Shown one piece after another: positions 1 through 8,987 of a stretch of DNA of 64,000 nucleotides. The position numbers were made by a program, and so were the translations under genes. The stretch is from Botryosphaeria dothidea (taxonomy: Eukaryota; Ascomycota; Dothideomycetes; Botryosphaeriales; Botryosphaeriaceae): assembly GCA_011503125.2 (NCBI GenBank), contig WWBZ02000062.1, forward strand, positions 1,922,001-1,986,000, written 5' to 3'. How positions within the stretch are numbered: position 1 is the first letter of the stretch; every line of letters starts with the position of its first letter. Under the pieces are notes generated by a model. It was given only the letters and a program-made list of their open reading frames with translations, was not told the DNA's origin and made no database searches.

Positions 1-109
1 AAGGATTCTAACCGAAGATTGAGCGGTCATCAGCAAAGCCTTCTGACCAATCCCAATCTTTCAGATACCTATGTACAATCACTTGACAAAAGTTCTCGCG
101 TGATTAAGC

Positions 110-131
110 GAGACGCGTCAAAACGCGTCTC
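110..131. repeat. Perfect 9-bp inverted repeat upstream of the transposase
   Basis: The arms gagacgcgt (110-118) and acgcgtctc (123-131) are perfectly complementary around a 4-base loop. It lies 35 bases before the transposase ATG and may be a subterminal element of the transposon or a transposase-binding site. The role is inferred only from position. Confidence 0.5.
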
Positions 132-165
132 GAGCGCCCACACCTCCAATCTTCGCACCACCAAA

Positions 166-1260
166 ATGGCACCACAACGCACTCCTCTCAAAGAGCTCTT
201 TGGCACACATACTCCCAATCAACACTACTCTCCACATCAGCGAGGAATTTTACTTGCCTGCAAGGCTCTTGGCAAGAAGCCTGCCTGGTTCCAGAAGCAC
301 CTGGGCGTGCCTGAATCTTCGGTACGCTCGACTATGCAGCTCGCGCCATTACGCAACGAAGGGCGCTCCCAATTACGGACTGGGCGGCCAAAATGTCTTT
401 CAGAAACCGACAAGCGACATATTCTACGCGTGGTGCGAGCCAACCCAAAATTCACGTACCAAGAGGTCCGGGAAGTCACAGGTGTGACCTGCCATGACCG
501 GACCATCTCTCGACTCTTAGACACCTACAACATAAAGAAATGACGCGCAGCTGGCCGCCCGGAACTCACGGAAGAACATGCTGCTATCAGACTTGCCTGG
601 GCACTCGAGCATGTGCACTGGACCGAGGCGCAATGGAAGAAAGTCATCTGGTCAGATGAGTGCTCTGTGGAGCGAGGAAAGGGCCAAAAAAGGGAGTGGT
701 GCTTTCGCACTCCTAGCCAAAAATGGGACCTCCAAATGGTCCAACCATATAAAAAAGGAATAAATATATCCATTATGGTATGGGCTGGCTTTTCTGGCTT
801 ACGAGGAAGGTCTCCTTTACACGTAATGGTACGTGATCCTTTAGCTAAGAGGGGTGGCTATTCAGCCAACTCTTATCTTAAGGTTCTCGAGGAAAACATA
901 CCAAAAGTGCATAGAAGAGGTATGACTTTTATGCAGGATAATGCTCCAATTTATACTGCAATAAAAGTTAGGGAATGGTTTAAAAGAAGGCGGATAAATC
1001 TATTAGATTGGCCACCTTATAGCCCGGATTTGAATCCAATTGAATATATCTGGTTTTATTTAAAGTCTAAGGCATTAGAGCTACATCCAGAGCTTAAATA
1101 CTTAACCGGATCAGTAGATTTTATTAGAGAGAAGCTGGGAGAAGCATTGCGGGAAGCATGAGAGGCTTTGCCATAATCTTTATTTGACTCTATATTAGGT
1201 AGTATGAAGCGTAGGTGTGAGGCAGTTATCACAGCAGAGGGCTGGCATACCAAGTATTAG
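166..1260 (+). pseudogene. Tc1/mariner-family transposase, broken by three in-frame stops
   Basis: Cut-and-paste transposase of the Tc1 type. The ATG at 166 opens an N-terminal helix-turn-helix region (LLACKALGKKPAWFQKHL onward) and a second one near 430-520. The catalytic DDE core follows: WSDE near 652, MQDNAP near 934 and the hallmark PPYSPDLNPIEYIW near 1012. The spacing between the second Asp and the Glu is 34 residues (DD34E). One frame stays coherent across the whole stretch but is cut by TGA at 541-543, TGA at 1159-1161 and TAA at 1174-1176, before the natural TAG at 1258. The stops fit C-to-T or G-to-A changes (for example CGA to TGA and CAA to TAA), as expected from repeat-induced point mutation, but that is inference. 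I could not define the terminal inverted repeats. The element is most likely an immobile relic. Confidence 0.9.
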
Positions 1261-1470
1261 CAAAGAAATAATACTAGCATCCTTCTTCTTACTCAATTTT
1301 AACTTAAAAACAACTTAGTATAAGAGCTAGGAAGCATGCGTTGAGAATCAGTAAGTTGATGGGGTACGAGGGTCATCGCTTCGGAAGCGCCCGCGCGAGA
1401 ACTTTTGTCCTAGTACTGTATATGTCAGATAAGCCGAAACGACAAGGATGATCTATATTTACTCACGCAG

Positions 1471-3380
1471 CTAAAGCAAACTTCGCGTGTGCGTCCGCGC
1501 ATAGTCGGGAACGATTCGGATCGTGTTGGAAATCGAGTTGATTTGATTATTGTCTGGATTGTTGGCATGTCCCATGAGAGGGGTATGAGAGGGTGCCTGC
1601 TATATAGACTATTTGACGCTAAACCTAATTCGGAGCATTCTGAGACTATATTTCCAACAGATCGACCCTGGCAAGATTCATAACAAGACCTGTTCCGTAT
1701 GTCCTTCCTCCTTGATTTCCTCTCCATTTCCATCAAACGCAGGCTGGTCAATAATGTACACGTCAATGTATGCCAATTGACGGACTGGGGAGATAGAACT
1801 GTATTTGGCCCGATACCAGTCAGGTGCGCCCCCACTGAATTTAACCGGCGCATCATAGAAGTGGGACCTGTATTGGTGAGCATCATTCCGATAATACCAA
1901 AGAAATACTGAGCACGAGTACTCACAACTCATGGACCCAGGTTACCGATCGAGCTCTAAGTGCATCATTGTCTAACCTGGTGTCCAGGTTTTTGATGGAC
2001 CCGATGAAGGGCTCAATTTCATCTGGCTGCGATGTAAATGTTTCATCGCACCAGACAATGAGGTCTGCCCCCGCCCAAGCCACAGCAGCTACGGGCTTAC
2101 TCTTGCCTTCTTTTGGTTCGTATTGACACATTGTGACGTAATTAGGTTTTGCTGAACCAACTGAATGTATCCAGCGAGGACTTGTGCAGAAGACAGTGGT
2201 GCGCCAACCACCTTTTTCAGCAACTACAACATTTTGTTAGTGATGAATACGAAAATAGAGACATGAAGATAGATACAAACGTCGGTATGCTGTCCCTTGC
2301 GGTTTGTCCAGTTCTTTAAGTGTCTTCCCTTCCAGTTGGGGGATTTTAACTTCCGGTAAAATATTTCCATATGCTTTCATCTTGACAAAGCAAAGCAGGA
2401 ATTCGAAGTCCATGAAAAGGGTCATTGGCCTCCATAACGTTTTTCATCATTTCGAATATCTTGTCAGGCGTATTAGCTTGACTAGGGAACGGTCAAAACC
2501 AAATACTAATACCTACAGCCTTGACAAAATCAAAATACAGCTCATGTTTCTTGAGAGGCCCTCCGTTCTTAGCGTCCATTTCAATTCCGAAAAATGCTGT
2601 GCGACATGTCTCAGTTTCACTCGGAAGCCATAGTATGTACCTAATTACTTACAAGTGAGAATCCTGGCAGTCTTGTTACAACGCTTTGTGCCTTATGTTA
2701 GCAATTGTTATAGGCTGGAGATTATTCACTCACCCATTTATCCTTTCTCTGGTAGAAGTGCGGCCGAGGCATTGTTCCGACATACTCAATATCCGCAAAA
2801 GCTACATCAACGAGCTGATGACGAGTTAGGATACCCGAGCAGTAAGATTCTGTTGGTATGTTGATGAACAACGATGATCCATTGATGATTGGCATGAAGA
2901 GGGAGAGGGTAGGTAACCCGCTTGCCTCTTATACAAGTGATTGTACCTGAGCTATATAGTGAGACACGATTTGTCTCAAAAATGAGTGATATCCAACAGA
3001 TTCTTAAAAGGAGTACCTTATAGGCCTCTTTATAGCTTTTCTGAAGCTTTTTAGAAGTAAGCAATCGGACTACGATGTTACACGTCTTCTCATCGCCGAG
3101 GCAGGTCAACAAGTCACCGGAAAGGAGAAATAAAAAGTGCCACTCAGTGGTACCGCCTGGAGCTCAGAGTGTTGAATTAAAGCAAACTTACTTTCTCGGG
3201 GTCTCTCTTTGATGCAGGGGAATCTGGAATGCTCTTATCTGGAGCACATCCTCCTCCAACTTGATACCTTAAAATTTTCCCAAAGAAGGACCATAAATCG
3301 GGGTCGGTTGCTATGACTGTACTTGCGAATATCAAGGGCAAAGTAAGACGAAGGAGCCAAATGTTGGCGTAGAATCTCAT
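1471..3380 (-). CDS. Secreted zinc metalloprotease-like protein (HExxH, M35-like)
   Basis: Probable secreted zinc endopeptidase. The start at 3380 gives a hydrophobic signal peptide (MRFYANIWLLRLTLPLIFAS). Exon 1 ends at 3192 at a GTAAGT donor. At least five short introns follow, and reading across them gives continuous protein, including RHQLVDVAFADIEYVGTMPR (near 2750-2830) and FFGIEMDAKNGGPLKKHEL (near 2590). A late exon near 1925-2200 ends in TWVHEL, and the next exon begins SHFYDAPVKF, so splicing produces the zinc motif HELSH with the intron inside its Leu codon. EGHTEQ further on could contribute to the active site. The HELSH motif and secretion suggest an aspzincin/M35-like enzyme. 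The last exon, ending near 1471, is my best guess and could contain an error. A shared upstream region separates it from the divergent gene at 4072. Confidence 0.6.
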
Positions 3381-4071
3381 GATGCTGTGTGAGTGAAAAG
3401 TTTGGAATTTAAGATGAAAAACGAAGTGTGTGGAAATACTGTCAATAGATCAGATAGATTTTCTTAACATCTGAGCTGCTGGAGGAATTATTCTATTATT
3501 ATAAGCGTGTTGAGAGCTGCAAAGAAAGTCTGCATACTAGTAGTTCAACACGTATGTCCTTTACTCAAGGTCCAACAGCGACATTAACTGCGGCCCCTGT
3601 TCAATTACCGCACTATCATTCTGCAAGAAGTGTGTGCCGCTGTTAGAGGACTGAACAGGCCATGATGCGTAAATAGCAACAGCATACTCTAAGGCTTATT
3701 TCTTTCCATGTCTGCTTTCGTGGCATTTTCCTAATCACTGACATCCAACTGATGCCTGAGAGAATGGAATTCGAAGCAGTAACGTCTGCGGCACAGCTAG
3801 TCTAGATTCCCGTGATGCTTGTGTTAAGCGCGAAGGATCGCGGCAAATTGGCGCATTGGTGTTGGTCTTCGAGGTTCTACGCCGCGTTGGTTCTTGGCAT
3901 GTAGTCCCAAGCATTGGACAAGTTTTAACTTGGTACATCTCTTTTTATAGCCTGGATAAAACCTTTTCTTTTACATAAGTGAACTTTGTATATCTAGTAA
4001 TTCGCAGCAATCATCATCTTCCTTACAGTCTTCTTCAGTTCAGACATTCCCCTCTTCTGCATTGCCTTACC
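3381..4071. other. Divergent intergenic region
   Basis: Shared upstream region of the protease (-) and the secreted protein (+). I see no convincing coding sequence, RNA gene or defined promoter motif here. Confidence 0.5.
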
Positions 4072-6610
4072 ATGCAGGTACCGCAAGCAGCGCCACTTAT
4101 CGGCTGGAGTCGTCTCTCTGGATTCCATAATAGCACCACCGGCCATGATAATCCCACAACATCACTCAACATTGTTCCAGCATTTACCGATCAATTTGTT
4201 GTCACGACTGTCAATCCCCCTATCACTTTCACGGCGTCAACGGTCTCAGACTGGGAGAAATATACGGCTATCGGAATCTACACTGATGTGTCATCCACCA
4301 AAGTATATTCTGGTGGGTTGGTTTGGGAGCCGATTGTCCTAAACGGTGCCTCATCACCTACTGTCACTGTCCCAGTGAACGTCATCCCTATAGAAGCACA
4401 CATGTCTTCCAACACCCAGGATACGACGGAAGCTCAGAAATCACCAAAGGCCATCACCACACCAAGATCAGTATCAACCGCTGGTGCTACTTCGGGGAAA
4501 TCGTGGAATATCGGACCCACTATTGTTGCAACTACAACAACGGGCAAGTTATGCACAGTCCTTATTTCCGTCCCAGTAAAACTAACAATATCTCAGGAAA
4601 CCATCCCGTGGTCACTTTCTCCGCATCAAGAGATGCTTCCCGGTTATCTGTGACCTCGAAGGCTACAGAGTCAGGGGCTACAATATTTCCGGGAGGTTGG
4701 ATTTGGGCCCCAGTGAAGCCACCAGGTGTACAACTACCCCTCATATTACCATCTCTCTCTGAGAATATAGGTCCGCCTGGGTCGGACTCGTCTAGCTCAG
4801 ATCACTCAGGAGGTGGGGGCGGAGATGACAAAAACAGCGAGGGTGACGGCGATGGTGGGGGTGGTGGGGATAATGGCGACGGCGGAGAGAATGAGACCTC
4901 TAATGACGGAGAAGACAAAGGCGGAAATGAAAATTCAGAGGAAAGCTCAAAATCAACGTCTGAGCAAAGTTCGACGTCAACTTCTGAGGAGTGCTCGAAG
5001 AAAACTGCCACCGTTACGTTCACTGAAGAAGTCTCCTATACGATAGACGCTTCATCAATTATCGTTTCTACTACGACAAGTACGATAACACCAAGGTAAG
5101 CTCCTTCGATATTCTTCAACATTTTCATTCGTCGTGCTGGAATCTAATCATAGGACAGTCTCCCGGAAACCCCAAAAAGCTGCGTTGTAACTGTCTCTGA
5201 GACAAACACAACCACGCATTCACCTCCAGAAACAACCTTCATGGCCGATGAATTCTCGGAACATTTCATAAAGCCTGACATACTTCCACCGCCTGATGGT
5301 GGAACGCAGAAGTATCTAGCAGATCTTTTCCGCCAGTTGGGATACGCCGCAGAGGATGATGAGTTGAGCACAACCCTCTCTACCACCCAGACTCCTTCAG
5401 CAACTTCTGCCTCCTCAACAGCTGCAGAGCCAGTACAAACGTGCGGTGGCACCACCTATGCTGAAGCTATACCCAATGCTGTTGGGTTCGTCAAAGGACT
5501 CACGTCTGCCTTCTGCAATGACCGTGGCCAGAATAACAATGCCAAGGACGCATTCAGAAAGGAGTACTCTGCTTCGGATGCCAAGGTCTATTCCAAGCGC
5601 TCATCTCTTTTTGGGAGATCTCCTCCGCCACCTACGCTGACCCCAGGTTCATATTCGGGATAGAAAGTCCAGTTTGAGTGGAAGCCAGGGAACTTGACAA
5701 GTGCGGACTGCACAAGCAATGACGCATGCTCAAAGACATTGGGTGACACGTTGACTCGTTGTCAGGGGTAAAGGCTCCCACCCATATTGGTCAAGGAACC
5801 GACTAATACGGTACCAGGTATGATCTCAATTCCGCCTACAAGAGCGGCAATTACTCTAATGAATGCGGCACGTAAGACTTGCCACCTGCCGACCACTACA
5901 AAATGACGAAATCCCTGATATATCCTCCCAGATACTCGTACTCCATTTCCGGTTATCCAGAGCCCAGCCAGAGCTCATCGAGTGCAGCTACCAGCGCCAC
6001 GACTATCGGCAAACAAACCACCACTAGCGCACCCAAGCCGTCAAGCTCCTCTGATCCAACTGCTTGCGGCATCCTTCTCGACCCTTGGTATGAAGATGGC
6101 CCAGTTGCCTACGCTCGCAACATCTTCCAAACGGCCAAACACTCCTACTGCTTCAATGGAGTCGAACATGTGGCCCATTACGACCGCTATGACGGTAGTC
6201 AGGCTACTTACTACATAGACCGCAACAAGATGGACCCGTTTATCCACCTTACAGCCCTTTGTCAAGGTGAGCCAACTGATAACGCGTGGGTTCAGCTCAG
6301 CAAATCCCTGTGTGATAAGGCCTGGAATAAGAAAACAAGAGCTACTGTGCGGGTACAGGTGTCGCGCAGTCCGGACCAGACCGGTTGTGAGAGTTTGAAA
6401 CATTACAAGGTGCCGCAGGGGAGAGAGTGTGATGCCATATTCGACAGGCTGATTGATAAATGTGAGTGTGATACACCTTCGACAAGAGTTGTGACTATGC
6501 TGATAAGTACAGGCATGCCGATGGGCAGTGAGATGAAGTCAGAAGTGACGAAGGTGAGGATATCAAGCGGTTGTTATGACCATTGGCTCATTGGTGTTGA
6601 TGTGGAGTAA
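4072..6610 (+). CDS. Secreted low-complexity protein with Cys-containing C-terminal domain
   Basis: Unrecognised multi-exon gene. The 3' half splices cleanly: introns at 5096-5158, 5586-5663, 5768-5817, 5872-5931 and 6462-6512, with phases that agree throughout. Two apparent stops (5661-5663 and 5873-5875) therefore fall at an intron end or inside an intron and are not mutations. The order is: Thr/Ser/Val-rich N-terminal part; PGGWIWAPVKPPGVQLP near 4690; an acidic Gly/Asp/Glu stretch (4810-4930); a Ser/Thr segment; then a domain from about 6050 with regularly spaced Cys and a final Cys pair split by the last intron. The Pro-rich and CxVTVSET-like pieces resemble the tails of fungal killer-toxin-type GH18 chitinases, but no catalytic domain is present, so this is a weak analogy. 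The start is uncertain: 3979 is also in frame. The first intron, between about 4520 and 4612, was not resolved. Confidence 0.55.
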
Positions 6611-6983
6611 GTTAAAGATATATACCGGTAAGGAGTTGAAGCATTCGTCCGGACGTAAACGTCCAGTACAATTTAGTACATTTGTGTGCGGACGAATGCT
6701 TCGCGACCTCATGAATTTCAATATAGGTTGCAAAATTACTGATATCGAACTCGAGGGTGTCAATTCTCTGTCATTTGTTTCACTCCACCATTCTGTTGCA
6801 TTGGAAGAAATTGTTCTGAAGGGAAACTTTTTACGCGACGTTAAACATCCCAAAGTTAGCGCTCTCCTTCAAGCTTCTTGTGGGGGGAATTGTTTCATCG
6901 GGTGATCAACTTGACGGACCGATACTCCGTACCGAAGATTGTTTGCGGGTGTCAAAGCGCGTGCCATCCGTAACCTCGCGGTG
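6611..6983. other. Intergenic region with nested inverted repeats
   Basis: No coding sequence recognised. It contains the palindromic structure at 6635-6702 listed separately. Confidence 0.5.
6635..6702. repeat. 64-bp inverted-repeat element with internal palindrome
   Basis: The arms gaagcattcgtccg (6638-6651) and cggacgaatgcttc (6689-6702) match perfectly over 14 bases. Inside lies a second palindrome, ggacgt-aa-acgtcc (6651-6664). A related copy of the left arm (about 20 of 22 bases) occurs near 8418-8438, also followed by a gacgt...acgtc motif. It could be a short MITE remnant or a strong hairpin at the 3' end of the 4072-6610 gene. Confidence 0.6.
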
Positions 6984-7560
6984 TCAACTTGAAGAGGAGC
7001 CGGTCGCCAGCACGACGTCCAAGTTCTTGGTATCTTGAGAGCCTCTAGAATATCTTGAATACTTAAAGCTCTGGTCAAAACGTCTTTGCACCTCCGCAGC
7101 AAGCAACAATGTATAACCCTCCGCGCCATTCCGGGCGATCACTTCCGCATTGAGCATCAGGGGACCTCTCTATGCCCAGTTCGAAATTCCAAGAGGCGCC
7201 AAGTCCGAAATCATCTCCTGCTTGTCCGTAAGATTTCCAGTATGGGCTCTTAGCATAATACCAAGCAATAGCATAGCATAGGCGCCACCGTTGTCTAACC
7301 GCGAACGGTAGCCTTGTGACCCGATGGGCCAGTCAAACAGAAACCTGGCCTTATCGATGGCAGGCCTATCTCGTATAGCCTTATGGAAACGTGTGCCAAG
7401 TACCAGACCGCGATTACCTACCGGATACTATCTCCTCATGCCCCCAGTTTTCTGGCATGAGAGGTCGGAAGAAGCTCTCTGATTTGAGACGTCTCACCGA
7501 CCCAGTGATGATGGGTTGTACATATCTCGGACGGAAATTAGGTTCCTCTCCACCCATCAT
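6984..7560 (-). pseudogene. Unrecognised gene or broken gene remnant
   Basis: A coherent protein reading starts at the ATG at 7560. Exon 1 (7429-7560, 44 codons) joins in phase, through a 49-base intron (7380-7428), to an exon reading AIRDRPAIDKARFLFDWPIG and onward to NWA, then TAG at 7170-7172. The same frame continues after the stop with protein-like sequence (LMLNAEVIARNGAEGYTLLL) to a TGA at 6984. Either this is an intact 113-residue protein, or a longer one truncated by a nonsense change. I do not recognise the family. Confidence 0.35.
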
Positions 7561-8138
7561 GCGTGTTCGGTTCGTGCCGCGACTTTATTTCGAGAGATGT
7601 AGGCTTATGCGAGATGCATCTCAGTCTTAATCACCAACTATTGTGCTCTGGCGCCTGTTGAAAGGTCTAGAAGTATTCAATTTGCTGTAGTTATACGTAT
7701 ATCTAACAGAACCACTAACAGAGTACCTTCATGTTAAAGTTTGTACGAATAAGGAAAAAGTTCTTACGACGAGCGATATCTACACAGAGCCTCAAGTCTC
7801 CATTTCTAGAAGGATAAATCGGCCCCACCACTCCGTCATGTTTCCAGCCTCCACAAACTGCTCCAGGATCTGCCGCGTTCCCTCCGCGATTCACGCAAAC
7901 CACAACATCTTGGACGCCTGATCCAGCGCAAACACCACCGCTGATCAGGCGAACCATGATACCTCTATCACGGACGGCTCCCAAGAGCGTTCCACTCGTA
8001 TTCAATATCCGACTCCGCCAGACGCGTCCAAAGGCCCATGTATAAAAGCCTCCAGTGAACCCTGCTATTCTTGCATCATCCACCATCTCAATCACGTTCA
8101 AACAGAAGCCTCCCACTCCACCAAAAACCTCCACCAAC
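7561..8138. other. Intergenic region, promoter side of the small secreted peptide
   Basis: No gene seen. It ends in the TATA-containing promoter and 5' leader of the gene at 8139. Confidence 0.5.
8041..8048 (+). promoter_or_regulatory. TATA box of the small secreted peptide gene
   Basis: tataaaag lies 98 bases upstream of the ATG at 8139, a normal distance for a fungal gene with a leader of about 60 bases. Confidence 0.6.
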
Positions 8139-8294
8139 ATGCAGTTCAACACCATTCTCATCGCCTTCCTTTCCCTTGCAGCCTCGGCCGCCGCCTGCAC
8201 CGGCGACACCCACGAGTGCTGCATCGGCTACTCGCAGGACAACCAGACCATCTACGACGAGTGCTGCGGCAACCCGGCCGACTTCGCTTGCTAA
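8139..8294 (+). CDS. Small cysteine-rich secreted peptide (candidate effector)
   Basis: 51-residue protein. The first 19 residues (MQFNTILIAFLSLAASAAA) form a classic signal peptide. The 32-residue mature part has six cysteines in a C-CC-CC-C pattern, enough for three disulphides, and one N-glycosylation sequon (NQT). The ATG at 8139 is preceded by CCAAC and a TATA box. The stop (8292-8294) is followed at once by a well-formed intron in the 3' leader (donor at 8308, CTAAC near 8347, acceptor at 8363 or 8366), which supports active transcription. The gene converges on the giant adhesin gene. The function is unknown. The size, secretion and Cys density are those of small secreted effectors or antimicrobial peptides. 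An alternative in-frame ATG at 8055 would hide the signal peptide and is unlikely. Confidence 0.75.
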   Translation: MQFNTILIAFLSLAASAAACTGDTHECCIGYSQDNQTIYDECCGNPADFAC

Positions 8295-8987
8295 GCGAAA
8301 CGCAAAGGTGAGAAAGAGACTCAGCCAAAGCCCTCAATCCCAGCTTACTAACGAGATGTGTAGCAGATGATATGATTCCGGAAAGAAGAGTTTGGTTGTA
8401 GTGCTAAGAACATGGGTGGTTGAAGCATTCATCCGGGCGCATTTGTTGGCGTTAGTGTAAGACGTTCACGTCCACTTGAAGGATTCAGCTGCCCATGAGG
8501 TATGCGCTCATAGTTTTATGGGGAGACGAGCGCCAGGATACTCAGCAGTATATCGTGTATGAGAACAGTATTTGCAAACCAAGCCTCTTTCTTGTTTCGA
8601 AATACAATTCCCTGATGCCACAAATTTCCATGTCCTGTCTTGTTAGCCTTCCTGCACGGGATTTAATCCCCGAAGAAACCAAACCTCAGCAGCGTGAGCA
8701 AGAGTCGTAGCAGTGAAGCCGAAAGGAATCTTTAGACGGACTTTCACATATACATGATCTTGGGGACACAGGTAGCAATGTGAACACTATTATTTGACCG
8801 TAGCCAAGCTGTTGCAAAAAGATAAGCTCATACGGTACAGCAGGTCTTACAACGAGGGGCATCGAACTAACGATTGATTACAAAAGGGGTGAAATACAAA
8901 TCATCGCAGCATAAAAATAATTGAAAAAGATAAAACATCAAGATGCTCAATAAATACCCAAGAACAGGCAGCTTCAGCTGTGTTCTT
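8295..8987. other. Intergenic region between convergent genes
   Basis: Contains the 3'-leader intron of the small peptide gene (8308-8366), a degenerate copy (8418-8438) of the inverted-repeat arm seen at 6635, and the 3' end of the adhesin gene. No other coding sequence is supported. Confidence 0.5.

Noticed and set aside
5661..5875. Two in-frame stops suggesting that the 4072-6610 gene is broken
   Set aside because: One stop is the TAG at an intron end, the other is inside an intron with a GTAAGA donor. The spliced frame is continuous.
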